From: Xanthomonas sp. F10
GTDB taxonomy: Bacteria; Pseudomonadota; Gammaproteobacteria; Xanthomonadales; Xanthomonadaceae
Direction of reading: 5' to 3'
DNA: 64,000 nucleotides
NCBI RefSeq assembly: GCF_014206815.1
Contig: NZ_JACHNP010000001.1
Location: forward strand, 1,392,456 to 1,456,455
Shown: one piece after another, positions 36,886-48,669 of the stretch
How positions within the stretch are numbered: position 1 is the first letter of the stretch
How the letters are laid out: each line of letters starts with the position of its first letter
Notes under the pieces: model-generated
Told to the model about the DNA's origin: nothing
Database searches by the model: none
The model's input: only the letters and a program-made list of their open reading frames with translations
Made by a program: the position numbers and the translations under genes

Positions 36886-38131
36886 AGGTGCGTTCGACGT
36901 AGTCGTCGATCAGCGCGACGAACTCGTGGGCGATGTTCTCGCCGCGCAGGGTCACTTTCTTCTCGCCGTCGATGAACACCGGCGCGGCCGGCGCCTCGCC
37001 GGTGCCGGGCAGCGAGATGCCGATGTTGGCGTGGCGCGACTCGCCCGGCCCGTTGACCACGCAGCCCATCACCGCCAGGGTCATGCTTTCGGCGCCGGGA
37101 TGGGTCACCTTCCACTCCGGCATCTTCGCGCGGACGTGATTCTGCACCACCTTGGCCAACTCCTGGAAGAACTCGGAGGTGGTGCGGCCGCAGCCCGGGC
37201 AGGCGGTGACCAGCGGGGTGAAGGCGCGCTGGCCGGTGGTCTGCAGCAGTTCCTGGGCGACGATCACTTCCTGCGTGCGCGACTGCCCCGGCTCCGGGGT
37301 CAGCGAGATGCGGATGGTGTCGCCGATGCCTTCCTGCAGCAGCACCGCCAGCGCCGCGCTGGAGGCGACGATGCCCTTGCTGCCGATGCCGGCCTCGGTC
37401 AGGCCCAGGTGCAGGGCGAAGTCCGAGCGCTGCGCCAGGTCGCGGTACACCGCGATCAGCTCCTGCACGCCGCTGACCTTGCAGCTGAGCACGATGCGGT
37501 CGCGGCCCAGGCCCAGTTCCACCGCACGCTCGGCCGAATCCAGCGCCGAGCGGATCAGCGCCTCGCGCAGCACCCGGCCGGCATCCCACGGCACCTCGCG
37601 CCGCGAGTTCTCGTCCATCAGCTGCGCGGCCAGTGCCTGGTCCAGCGAGCCCCAGTTGGCGCCGATGCGCACCGGCTTGTCGTACTTCAGCGCGAATTCG
37701 ATCAGCTGCGCGAACTGGGTGTCCTTCTTCTTGCCGAAGCCGACGTTGCCGGGATTGATCCGGTACTTGGCCAGCGCCTCGGCGCAAGCGGGCTCGGCGG
37801 CCAGCAGCTGGTGGCCGTTGTAGTGGAAGTCGCCGATCAGCGGCACCTCGATGCCCATCATCCGCAGCTTGTCGACGATGCGCGGGATCGCCGCGGCCGA
37901 CTCGGGATTGTTGACCGTCAGGCGCACCAGTTCCGAGCCGGCGCGCCACAGGTCGGCCACCTGCTTGACCGAGGAGGCGACGTCGGCGGTGTCGGTATTG
38001 GTCATCGACTGCACCACCACCGGCTTGCCGCCGCCCATGGTGACGCCGCCGATGCGGACCGGCTGGGTGAGACGGCGCGCCCAGGGCGCGGCGTCGGCGG
38101 GAGGCGTGGGGCGGCTGACGGCGTCGTACAT
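36866..38131 (-). CDS. ispG: (E)-4-hydroxy-3-methylbut-2-enyl-diphosphate synthase IspG
   Basis: A 421-residue penultimate enzyme of the MEP isoprenoid pathway. TIM-barrel start: [21 protein letters not shown]. The [4Fe-4S] ligands are in [14 protein letters not shown], with a further Cys in [11 protein letters not shown]. Length fits the proteobacterial form without the plant-type insert. The gene behind it overlaps by 20 bases. Confidence 0.96.
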   Translation of the reverse strand: MYDAVSRPTPPADAAPWARRLTQPVRIGGVTMGGGKPVVVQSMTNTDTADVASSVKQVADLWRAGSELVRLTVNNPESAAAIPRIVDKLRMMGIEVPLIGDFHYNGHQLLAAEPACAEALAKYRINPGNVGFGKKKDTQFAQLIEFALKYDKPVRIGANWGSLDQALAAQLMDENSRREVPWDAGRVLREALIRSALDSAERAVELGLGRDRIVLSCKVSGVQELIAVYRDLAQRSDFALHLGLTEAGIGSKGIVASSAALAVLLQEGIGDTIRISLTPEPGQSRTQEVIVAQELLQTTGQRAFTPLVTACPGCGRTTSEFFQELAKVVQNHVRAKMPEWKVTHPGAESMTLAVMGCVVNGPGESRHANIGISLPGTGEAPAAPVFIDGEKKVTLRGENIAHEFVALIDDYVERTYVRRTG

Positions 38132-38246
38132 GCGCCCATTTTAGCCTGCGCGGCGCATCCTGCCGCACGCGCCGGCACCGGCGATTCAGCGAGGCGGCGC
38201 CGCTGCGACGGTTTGTCGCAGGCAGGCCCCGGGCCCAGCGCATACG

Positions 38247-39479
38247 ATGCGCAGCATGGATTCCACCGATGCCTCCTTCCTGCGCACCCTGTGCAGCCTG
38301 CGCTGGCTGGCCACCGCCGGCCAGGCCGCGACGATCCTGGTGGCGACCTGGCCGCTGCAGTTGCCGCTGCCGCAGGCGCCGCTGTGGGCCGGCGTGGCGG
38401 TGCTGGCGCTGTTCAACCTGTACGCGCAACTGCGCCTGCGCCATGCCGACTCGGCCGCACCCGCCACCGCCTTCGGCCATATCCTGGTCGACGTGACCGT
38501 GCTGACCTGGATGGTCGGCTGGAGCGGCGGCATCGGCAACGCCTTCGGCTCGCTGTTCCTGGTGCTGATCGCGCTGGCGGTGCTGGCCCTGCCGCTGCGC
38601 TGGGCGCTGGCGGTCGCGCTGGCCTGCGTGGCCGGCTACGCGGTCAGCGCGCTGTTCGGCCTGCCGCTGCCGCACGGCCCCTACCAGGCGCTGGACCTGC
38701 AGCGCTGGGGAATGGCGGCCAATTTCCTGCTGTCCACGGTGGTGGTGCTGGTGTTCTCCACCCGCCTGGCGATCGCCATGCGCGAACGCGAGCGCGAGCT
38801 GGCGCTGCTGCGCGAGCGCTTCACCCGCAACGAGGGCATCGTCGCCCTGGCCACCCATGCCGCGTCGGTGGCGCACGAACTGAACACGCCGCTGGCGACG
38901 ATGACCCTGCTCACCGACGACATCGCCGAACAGAGCGACCAGCCGGAACTGCGCGAGGACCTGGACACCCTGCGCGAACTGCTGGTGCAGTGCCGCGAGC
39001 GGGTGCTGGCGCTGGCCGCGCCGGCGCAGCGCGCAGGCGGGCAGACCGTGTCACTGGCGCAGGTGCTGCACCAGTGGCAGTTGGTGCGGCCCACCGTGCG
39101 CCTGCGCCGCAACGACGACGCGCCGCTGCAACTGCGCATGGAAAGCGCCATCGGCCACCTGCTGCAGGTGCTGCTGAACAACGCCGCCGACGCCGGCGAA
39201 CGCGCCGGCCACCCGCAGGTGGACCTGAACGTGCGCGTCACTGGCAGCGAACTGGTCGGCGAAGTGCGCGACTACGGCGGCGGCTTCGACGCCAACCAGG
39301 TCGGCCTGCCGGCCACCCTGTTCCGCAGCGGCAAGCCCGAGAGCATGGGCGTGGGCCTGGCGCTGTCGCATGCGACCATCGAACGCCTGCGCGGCGAGCT
39401 GTGGACCGAGCCGGCGCCGGACCACGGCGCCCGGGTCGGCTTCCGCCTGCCGCTGCTCGCCCTGGAGACCTCCGCATGA
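38247..39479 (+). CDS. RegB/PrrB-like redox sensor histidine kinase
   Basis: A 410-residue kinase. Residues 20-175 form six transmembrane helices with the GGIGNAF segment (94-100), corresponding to the GGxxNPF quinone-sensing loop of RegB. The phospho-acceptor is H210 in SVAHELNTPLATM, the RegB-type H-box. C249 in VQCRERVL is placed like the redox-active Cys of RegB. The ATPase domain has a shortened N box (LNNAADAGE) and DYGGGFD. The stop overlaps the regulator start (ATGA). A RegB family assignment is safe; the signal is inferred. Confidence 0.87.
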   Translation: MRSMDSTDASFLRTLCSLRWLATAGQAATILVATWPLQLPLPQAPLWAGVAVLALFNLYAQLRLRHADSAAPATAFGHILVDVTVLTWMVGWSGGIGNAFGSLFLVLIALAVLALPLRWALAVALACVAGYAVSALFGLPLPHGPYQALDLQRWGMAANFLLSTVVVLVFSTRLAIAMRERERELALLRERFTRNEGIVALATHAASVAHELNTPLATMTLLTDDIAEQSDQPELREDLDTLRELLVQCRERVLALAAPAQRAGGQTVSLAQVLHQWQLVRPTVRLRRNDDAPLQLRMESAIGHLLQVLLNNAADAGERAGHPQVDLNVRVTGSELVGEVRDYGGGFDANQVGLPATLFRSGKPESMGVGLALSHATIERLRGELWTEPAPDHGARVGFRLPLLALETSA

Positions 39480-40042
39480 ACACCGACACCCCGCTGGGCC
39501 TGCTGGTCGACGACGATCCGCTGTACCTGCGCACCCTGCAGCGCACCCTCGCCCGCCGCGGCCTGGACACGCGTACCGCCGACAGCGCCGCCGCCGCGCT
39601 GGCGCTGGCCGCCGAAACGCCGCCGGACTATGCGCTGATCGACCTCAAGCTCGGCGACGAATCCGGCCTGGCGCTGATCCAGCCGCTGCGCGCGATCCGC
39701 GCCGACATGCGCATCCTGCTGGTCACCGGCTACGCCAGCATCGCCACCGCGGTGGAGGCGATCAAGCTCGGTGCCGACGACTACCTGCCCAAGCCGGCCA
39801 CCGTGCCGATGATCCTGCGCGCGATCGGCCTGGAGGCCGAGGAGGAGGAAGACGAGGACGGCAGCGACGTGCCGGACGCGATGACTCCGCTCAGCCGCCT
39901 GCAGTGGGAACACATCCAGCAGGCCATGCACGAGACCGGCGGCAACGTCTCCGCGGCCGCGCGCCTGCTCGGCATGCACCGCCGGTCGCTGCAACGCAAG
40001 CTGGCCAAGCGCCCCAGCCCGCAGCGCGACCCGCCGCGCTGA
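39476..40042 (+). CDS. RegA/PrrA/ActR-like response regulator
   Basis: A 188-residue regulator. Receiver: DDD at 12-14, phospho-acceptor D56 (LIDLKLG), T84 and K106. An acidic linker EEEEDED (122-128) takes the place of the usual Pro hinge. The Fis-type HTH (GGNVSAAARLLGMHRRSLQRKL, 155-176) is nearly the invariant recognition helix of RegA. It probably controls respiratory genes with oxygen or redox state, in parallel with the FNR-type gene at 18162. Confidence 0.9.
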   Translation: MNTDTPLGLLVDDDPLYLRTLQRTLARRGLDTRTADSAAAALALAAETPPDYALIDLKLGDESGLALIQPLRAIRADMRILLVTGYASIATAVEAIKLGADDYLPKPATVPMILRAIGLEAEEEEDEDGSDVPDAMTPLSRLQWEHIQQAMHETGGNVSAAARLLGMHRRSLQRKLAKRPSPQRDPPR

Positions 40043-40114
40043 GCCGCGCGGCGCGGCCTGAACCGCGCCCGGGCCTGGCGCTCAAGTCCCCCGGCGCCGG
40101 GCCGCTAACTCGGT

Positions 40115-41905
40115 ATGTTGAAATCTCCGCCCGCCTTGCTGGACGAGCCGCAACGGCTCAGCGCCCTGCACCAGCTCTGCCTGCTGGATACCCCGGCCGA
40201 CCAGGTCTTCGACCTGGTCACGCAGCTGGCGTCCCGCTACCTGCGGGTGCCGATCGCGCTGGTCTCGCTGATCGACGAAAAGCGCCAGTGGTTCAAGTCC
40301 CGGGTCGGCCTGGAGGCGGCACAGACACCGCGCAGCCAGGCGTTCTGCGCCTACGCGATCCACAGCCCGGAGCTGATGGTGGTGCCCGATGCGCGCCAGG
40401 ATCCGCGCTTTCGCGACAACCCGCTGGTCACCGGCCCGCCGTTCATCCGTTTCTACGCCGGCGCACCGTTGCTGATGGCCGACGGTGCCAGCCTCGGCAC
40501 GCTGTGCGTGATCGACAGCGAGCCGCGCCACGAGTTCGACGAGGTCGCGCGCCGCACCCTGCAGGACCTGCGCGACCTGTTGATGGTGCGCATCGACACG
40601 TTGCGCAACAGCGGCTTCGTCGACGCCCTGACCGGCCTACCCAACCGCAGCCGCTTCAACGACGACCTGACCATGTGGCTGTCGCTGCAGAGCGCGGACC
40701 AGCACGACACCGCGGTGGCGATCGACGTGTGCGGCATCGAGTACTTCCGCGACATGGTCAAGGCGCTGGGCTGGGAGTACGCCGAGGGCTATCTGCTGGC
40801 CGCGCGCGATCGCCTGCGCCAGGCGCTGAACGGCCTGCCGCTGTACCGCATCGACACCACCACCTTCGTGTTCATCATGGAAGGCAGCGACACAGCGCAT
40901 CTGGAGTACTGGTGCGAGCACGTCTGCGACGCCTTCGCCGCGGCGATCGACCACCAGGGCATCCCGCATGCGGCCAGCCCCTCGCTGGGCGCGGTGCGCC
41001 TGGACGGGGCGCTCAGCGCCAACCATACGGTGCGCTCGCTGACCACCGCGGTAGACATGGCGCGCCAGCGCGGGCAGCGCTGGAGCCTGTACGAGCGCAA
41101 TCACGACGCCAACCAGCGCAATGCCTTCCGCATCCTGGCCGCCTTGCCCGAGGCGTTGGAGGCGCAGGGCCAGCTGAGCCTGCACTACCAGCCGCGGGTG
41201 AGCCTGCGCAGCGGCGAATGCGTGGGCGTGGAGGCGCTGCTGCGCTGGCAGCATCCGTTGCTGGGCGCGGTGGCGCCGAACGACTTCATCCCGCTGGCGG
41301 AAAAGACCGCGCTGATGAGCCGGATCACCGCCTGGGTGCTGCGCACCGGCATCGCCCAGGCGGCGCAGTGGCAACAGCGCGGCTATCGCTTCAGCGTCTC
41401 GCTGAACGTGTCGGCGGTGGACCTGGAGCAGGTCGATTTCATCCTCCGGCTGCAGGCGCTGCTGCAACAGCATGCGCTGGCCCCGGGGGCGCTGGAGATC
41501 GAATTCACCGAGAGCGCGATGATCCGCGATCCGCAGCGGGTGGCCGAACAGCTGCAGCAGATCAGCGCGCTCGGGGTGAAGATCGCCATCGACGACTTCG
41601 GCACCGGCTACAGCAATCTCGGCTATCTGAAGAACATCCCGGCCAGCGCGCTGAAGATCGACCAGTCGTTCATCCGTGCCCTGCCCGACAGCCGCAGCGA
41701 CGGCATGCTGGTGCCGTCGATGATCCATCTCGGCCACGATTTCGGCCAGCAGGTGGTGGCCGAGGGCATCGAGAGCGAAACCGTGTACCGGATGCTGCGC
41801 GACTGGGGCTGCGACGAAGGCCAGGGCTACTGGATCGCGCGGCCGATGACGGCCGAGGCGCTGGACGCCTGGCTGGCCGAGCCGTGGCAGGGCGACGACG
41901 CCTGA
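40115..41905 (+). CDS. GAF / degenerate GGDEF / EAL protein, cyclic-di-GMP phosphodiesterase
   Basis: A 596-residue soluble protein. GAF domain about 20-165 (CLLDTPADQVFDLV, FYAGAPL, LGTLCVID). A GGDEF-like domain 175-330 has RIDTTTF (245-251) where R-GGDEF-F should be, so it cannot make c-di-GMP. EAL domain 345-590 keeps catalytic residues: VEALLRW, NVSA, EIEFTES, DDFGTGYSN, KIDQSF and EGIES. It should hydrolyse c-di-GMP, gated by the GAF ligand. It lies 72 bases behind the redox regulator, a possible functional link. c-di-GMP controls motility, biofilm and virulence in this group. Confidence 0.88.
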   Translation: MLKSPPALLDEPQRLSALHQLCLLDTPADQVFDLVTQLASRYLRVPIALVSLIDEKRQWFKSRVGLEAAQTPRSQAFCAYAIHSPELMVVPDARQDPRFRDNPLVTGPPFIRFYAGAPLLMADGASLGTLCVIDSEPRHEFDEVARRTLQDLRDLLMVRIDTLRNSGFVDALTGLPNRSRFNDDLTMWLSLQSADQHDTAVAIDVCGIEYFRDMVKALGWEYAEGYLLAARDRLRQALNGLPLYRIDTTTFVFIMEGSDTAHLEYWCEHVCDAFAAAIDHQGIPHAASPSLGAVRLDGALSANHTVRSLTTAVDMARQRGQRWSLYERNHDANQRNAFRILAALPEALEAQGQLSLHYQPRVSLRSGECVGVEALLRWQHPLLGAVAPNDFIPLAEKTALMSRITAWVLRTGIAQAAQWQQRGYRFSVSLNVSAVDLEQVDFILRLQALLQQHALAPGALEIEFTESAMIRDPQRVAEQLQQISALGVKIAIDDFGTGYSNLGYLKNIPASALKIDQSFIRALPDSRSDGMLVPSMIHLGHDFGQQVVAEGIESETVYRMLRDWGCDEGQGYWIARPMTAEALDAWLAEPWQGDDA

Positions 41906-41914
41906 GCGCACCGC

Positions 41915-41933
41915 GCCACGGCCCGCCCGTGGC
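41915..41933. terminator. Hairpin between convergent genes
   Basis: GCCACGG/CCGTGGC stem (41915-41921 with 41927-41933) in the 28-base gap between the EAL gene and the symporter. No T-run; a shared 3' end is inferred. Confidence 0.45.
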
Positions 41934-43496
41934 TCACCAGAACACCGCGTAGAGCGCCACCAGGATCGCGATCACCGCGGCGGCGCCGAGCTTGAAACCG
42001 AGCGTGGTGCCGTAGCGCACGTCGTCGGTGCGGATCAGGTCGCGCGCCGGCGCCTGCGGGGTCAGCAGCGACACCACCACCGCCGCAACGAGCGACAGCA
42101 CGAACACCAGGCCGATGCGGTCCATGAACGGCAGTTCCGGCCACAGCTTCTTCAGCGCGAACGACAGCAGCACCGAGCCGATCGCCGCGGTCAGCGCGCC
42201 GGCCTCGTTGGCGCGCTTCCAGAACAGGCCGAGCATGAAGATCACCACCACGCCCGGGGTGAAGAAGCCGGTGAACTCCTGGATGAACTGGAAGCCCTGG
42301 TCGAAATTGCCCAGCAGCGGCCGCGCGGTGAGGATGCCGATCAGCACCGAGGTCACCGCGGCCACGCGGCCGACCCGCACCAACTGCGGCTGGTCGGCCT
42401 GCGGACGGAACTTGGCGTAGAAGTCCAGGGTGAAGATGGTCGCCACCGAATTGATCTTGGACGCCAGCGAGGCCACGATCGCCGCCACCAGCGCGGCGAA
42501 CACCAGGCCGAGGATGCCGCTGGGCAGCAGCTGCATCATGGTCGGGTAGGCCTGGTCGGGTTTGGCCAGGTCCGGCGCCAGCACCACCGCGGCGATGCCC
42601 GGCACCACCACCACCACCGGCATCAGCAGCTTCAGGAAGGCAGCGAACACCATGCCCTTCTGCGCCTCGCCGATGTTCTTGGCCGCCAGCGCGCGCTGGA
42701 TGATGTACTGGTTGAAGCCCCAGTAGCTGATGTTCATCACCCACAGGCCGCCGAGCAGCACGCTCAGGCCCGGCAGATCCTTGTAGAACGGGTTGTCCCT
42801 GGACAGGATCATGTGGAAGTGCTCGGGGTGCGCGTTCCACAGGTGGCGGAAGCCGGCGAGCACGCCGGCGCCGTCGCCGATCCGCGACAGGGTCAGCCCG
42901 GCGACCAGCAGGCCGCCCAGCACCAGCAGGGTGACCTGGACGATGTCGGTCAGCGCCACCGCCTTCAGCCCGCCGTACAGCTGGTAGACCAGCGCGAACA
43001 CGCCGATCAGCGCCAGCGCCAGGGTCTGGTCCATGCCGGTGACCTGGCTCACCGCGATCGAGCCCAGCCACAGGATCGAGGTCAGGTTGACGAACACGTA
43101 CAGCAGCAGCCAGAACACCGCCATCAGCGTGCGGATCCACTTGCCGTAGCGCTGTTCCAGGAACTGCGGCATGGTGTAGATGCCGTTGCGCAGGAAGATC
43201 GGCAGGAAGAACTTGCCGACGATCAGCAGGGTCAGCGCCGCCATCCACTCGTAGGAGGCGATCGCCAGGCCGATCGCATAGCCGGAGCCGGCCATGCCGA
43301 TGATCTGCTCGGCGGAGATGTTCGCCGCGATCAGCGACGCGCCGATCGCCCACCACGGCAGGGTCTTGCTGGCCAGGAAGTAATCCTCCGCGCTCTTGCG
43401 GTGCCCCGCCTTCTCCCGCGAAACCCATTGCGCGAGCAGGAAGATGCCCGCCAGGTAGACCACCACGATCGCCACATCCAACGTCGCCAACCCCAC
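41934..43496 (-). CDS. SGLT-type sodium/sugar symporter (SSS family)
   Basis: A 520-residue inner-membrane sodium:solute symporter with about 14 helices. SLIAANISAEQIIGMAGSGY and YGGLKAVALTDIVQV are hallmarks of the vSGLT-like branch that imports glucose or galactose with Na+. WGFNQYIIQRALAAKN is the third conserved segment. It follows the GH3 beta-glucosidase in the same direction by 105 bases and likely takes up the sugar that the enzyme releases. Confidence 0.88.
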   Translation of the reverse strand: MGLATLDVAIVVVYLAGIFLLAQWVSREKAGHRKSAEDYFLASKTLPWWAIGASLIAANISAEQIIGMAGSGYAIGLAIASYEWMAALTLLIVGKFFLPIFLRNGIYTMPQFLEQRYGKWIRTLMAVFWLLLYVFVNLTSILWLGSIAVSQVTGMDQTLALALIGVFALVYQLYGGLKAVALTDIVQVTLLVLGGLLVAGLTLSRIGDGAGVLAGFRHLWNAHPEHFHMILSRDNPFYKDLPGLSVLLGGLWVMNISYWGFNQYIIQRALAAKNIGEAQKGMVFAAFLKLLMPVVVVVPGIAAVVLAPDLAKPDQAYPTMMQLLPSGILGLVFAALVAAIVASLASKINSVATIFTLDFYAKFRPQADQPQLVRVGRVAAVTSVLIGILTARPLLGNFDQGFQFIQEFTGFFTPGVVVIFMLGLFWKRANEAGALTAAIGSVLLSFALKKLWPELPFMDRIGLVFVLSLVAAVVVSLLTPQAPARDLIRTDDVRYGTTLGFKLGAAAVIAILVALYAVFW

Positions 43497-43601
43497 TGCC
43501 TTCTCCTACGGGCCGCAGCCCTGTCGCACCGTTGTCCATGACGCCGCCCGCGTGGGCGGCGCCGCTCGTTCGATAAACCCGTTCGCCGCCTGCGCCGCCG
43601 C

Positions 43602-46187
<2,586 letters not shown>

Positions 46188-46288
46188 GAGACTCCCTCCG
46201 AGGAACGGCGAACGCATGCCATGTCGCGGCCGGACCGCCCACGCCGAAGTGCGGCCGGCGCCTACGCTTCCCGAATCGCCCCAAGCCT

Positions 46289-46347
46289 GTCAACCGCGAT
46301 GCGAGGTATGCCCCAATGCCAGCGGGATATCGGTTGACGCTATAGCG
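46289..46347. promoter_or_regulatory. Candidate operator region upstream of the GH3 gene
   Basis: GTCAACCG (46289-46296) is repeated inverted as CGGTTGAC (46331-46338), and CGCTATAGCG (46338-46347) is a perfect 10-bp palindrome of LacI-operator style. They lie in the 423-base gap between the divergent GH3 and phoX genes. A plausible binding place for a sugar-responsive repressor; no such gene is in the window. Confidence 0.35.
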
Positions 46348-46610
46348 ATGGAATACCGGCTTGGCTTGTGCGGGGGCCACATCCGGGTCGTTGCCGGCGC
46401 TCGCCGGCGCCACCCGCCGCGACGACGTTTGCTGCGCCGCAATATTGACCGCAGCGCGCACTGCGCAAGGCGCAGCTGCATTCGACGCGGCCGCCGCCGG
46501 CCGCACGCGCTCGCAGGTTTCAAACGCATGTCACCAAGCGCGCCTAGGTTGGACCGCGCCGGCACCGAGGGGGAGTGACCGGTATCCCGCCCGTTCTGGA
46601 GAGTCCCCCG

Positions 46611-48590
46611 ATGTCGCACCTCCCCGATTCCGGTCGCCGCCGCGCCCTGCGCCTGCTGGCCGGCACCTCGCTGCTGCCGCTGGGCAGTCTTTCCGCCGCC
46701 GCGTTGGCGAGCGACCCTGCGGCCGCGCGTCTGCCGCCCCAGCCCCCGCCGCGGCCAAGCCGCCCGCCGCGATCGCGCGTGCGCGCGGTCAGCTTCGACG
46801 GCATGGCGGCGCCGTCGCTGGCCGAGCCGGCGGCGATGGCCACCACCAGCGTGCGCTCGCATGTCGAGGTGACCCTGCACGACGGCAGCCGACAGCGTTA
46901 CGCCCTGGCCTACCGCCCGTTCTTCATGACCGGCGACCAGGTGCCCGACGGCGCCGGCGGCACCGTGCTGGCCGGCGGCTACTACGACATCCACAACCGG
47001 CCGATCCTGGATCGCTCGGTCCCGGGCAGCGAACGGCCGTTCTTCTCCGATTGTCCCGATGGCTCGTCGCTGCTGGCCCTGCCGCATGCGCACGTCCCTG
47101 GCGTGCGCGGCAACACGGTGTTCGCGGTGGTGCAGTTCGAGTACACCACGCGCGATCTCGCCGGCAACGGCACCTACCGCCAGCTGCCGGCGCCGATCGC
47201 GGTGCTGACCCTGGACCAGGACCCGCGCAGCGGCCACCTGCGCCTGGTCAAGTACCACAACGTCGACACCTCGGCGGTGCACGGCCTGTGGACCACCTGC
47301 GGCGCCAGCCTCTCGCCCTGGAACACGCACCTGTCCAGCGAGGAATACGAACCCGATGCCGCCAGCATCGCCGGCAACACCCAGTTCCAGCGCTTCAGCG
47401 AACACCTCTACGGCGACGCCACGCGCGCCAATCCTTATCACTACGGGCACCTGCCGGAAGTGACCGTGCACGCCGACGGCAGCGGCAGCATCCGCAAGCA
47501 CTACTGCCTGGGCCGCATCTCGCACGAACTGGTGCAGGTGATGCCGGACCGGCGCACCGTGCTGATGGGCGACGACGCCAGCAACGGCGGCCTGTTCCTG
47601 TTCGTCGCCGATCGCGACTGCGACCTGTCCAGCGGCACCCTGTACGTGGCGAAGTGGCGGCAACGCTCGGCCAGCGGTCCCGGCGCGGCCACGCTGGACT
47701 GGATCCGCCTGGGCAGCGCCAGCAGCGACGAGATCGAGGCGATGGCCGACGTGCTGCGCATCGGCGACATCATGGACGTGGCCACGCGCGATCCGGGCGG
47801 CCCCGGCTACACCCGCATTCCCTACAGCGGCGGCTTCAACTGGATACGGCTGCGACCGGGCATGGAACAGGCCGCCGCCTTTCTTGAAACCCATCGCTAC
47901 GCCGCGCTGGTCGGCGGCAGCCTGGGCTTCACCAAGATGGAGGGCACCACCGTCGACACCCGCGACCGCATCGCCTACTCGGCGATGTCCTACATCCAGG
48001 GCAGCATGCTCGACGGCTCCGGCGACATCCGCGTGGAAGGCCCGACCGCCGGCGCGATCTATGCGCTGCCGCTACGCGGCGGCCAGCGCGACCATCTCGG
48101 CCAGCCGATCCGCAGCGAGTGGGTGCCGGTGTCGATGAGCGCGCCGCCCGCGCTGGTGGGGCGCGACTTGCCCGCGGCCGACGCGTTGGGCAATCTGGCC
48201 GACCCGGAGCGCATCGCCAATCCGGACAACATCAAGTTCTCCGAACGCCTGCGCACGCTGTTCATCGGCGAGGACAGCGCCATGCACGTTAACAACTTCC
48301 TGTGGGCCTACAACGTCGATACCGGCAAGCTGTCGCGCCTGCTGTCGGTGCCTGCCGGCGCCGAATCCACCGGCCTGCACGCGGTCGACGAGATCCATGG
48401 CTGGACCTACGTGATGAGCAACTTCCAGCATCCCGGCGACTGGGAAAGCCCGCTGCACGACAAGGTCAAGGCGCAGCTGGATCCGCTGATCCGCGCCAAC
48501 TACAAGGATCGCTACGGCGCCGCGGTGGGCTACCTCACCGGCGACCCGGTCGGGTTGCGCCTGGACGATGCGCGCCTGGACGACGCATAG
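46611..48590 (+). CDS. PhoX-family (DUF839) alkaline phosphatase-like protein, Tat-exported
   Basis: A 659-residue periplasmic protein. The N-terminus GRRRALRLLAG followed by a hydrophobic stretch is a Tat signal, as expected for PhoX, which folds with Fe/Ca before export. GASLSPWNTHLSSEEYEPDA matches the conserved PhoX W...EE motif, and the repeated beta-propeller strands (TVLMGDDASNGGLFLFVAD, VEGPTAGAIYAL, LSVPAGAESTGLHAVDEIHG) fit the fold. Start 46611 has GGAGAG nine bases upstream; an earlier GTG at 46575 is less likely. Phosphatase activity is inferred from family; Pho control is not visible. Confidence 0.78.
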   Translation: MSHLPDSGRRRALRLLAGTSLLPLGSLSAAALASDPAAARLPPQPPPRPSRPPRSRVRAVSFDGMAAPSLAEPAAMATTSVRSHVEVTLHDGSRQRYALAYRPFFMTGDQVPDGAGGTVLAGGYYDIHNRPILDRSVPGSERPFFSDCPDGSSLLALPHAHVPGVRGNTVFAVVQFEYTTRDLAGNGTYRQLPAPIAVLTLDQDPRSGHLRLVKYHNVDTSAVHGLWTTCGASLSPWNTHLSSEEYEPDAASIAGNTQFQRFSEHLYGDATRANPYHYGHLPEVTVHADGSGSIRKHYCLGRISHELVQVMPDRRTVLMGDDASNGGLFLFVADRDCDLSSGTLYVAKWRQRSASGPGAATLDWIRLGSASSDEIEAMADVLRIGDIMDVATRDPGGPGYTRIPYSGGFNWIRLRPGMEQAAAFLETHRYAALVGGSLGFTKMEGTTVDTRDRIAYSAMSYIQGSMLDGSGDIRVEGPTAGAIYALPLRGGQRDHLGQPIRSEWVPVSMSAPPALVGRDLPAADALGNLADPERIANPDNIKFSERLRTLFIGEDSAMHVNNFLWAYNVDTGKLSRLLSVPAGAESTGLHAVDEIHGWTYVMSNFQHPGDWESPLHDKVKAQLDPLIRANYKDRYGAAVGYLTGDPVGLRLDDARLDDA

Positions 48591-48626
48591 GACGCCGCAC
48601 GGCGTCCAAGAGATTGCGCGAGCCGA

Positions 48627-48653
48627 TCGCGCGAGCCGCCTTGGCTCGCGCGA
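48627..48653. terminator. Bidirectional hairpin between phoX and pgi
   Basis: TCGCGCGAGCC (48627-48637) and GGCTCGCGCGA (48643-48653) form a perfect 11-bp stem with a 5-base loop in the gap of two convergent genes. No T-run. Confidence 0.55.
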
Positions 48654-48669
48654 CCGGGTACGTTCTCGC

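Noticed and set aside
46500-46610. A Pho box before the phoX-like gene
   Set aside because: Only one half-like TGTCAC is present near 46531; no second direct repeat at the right distance.
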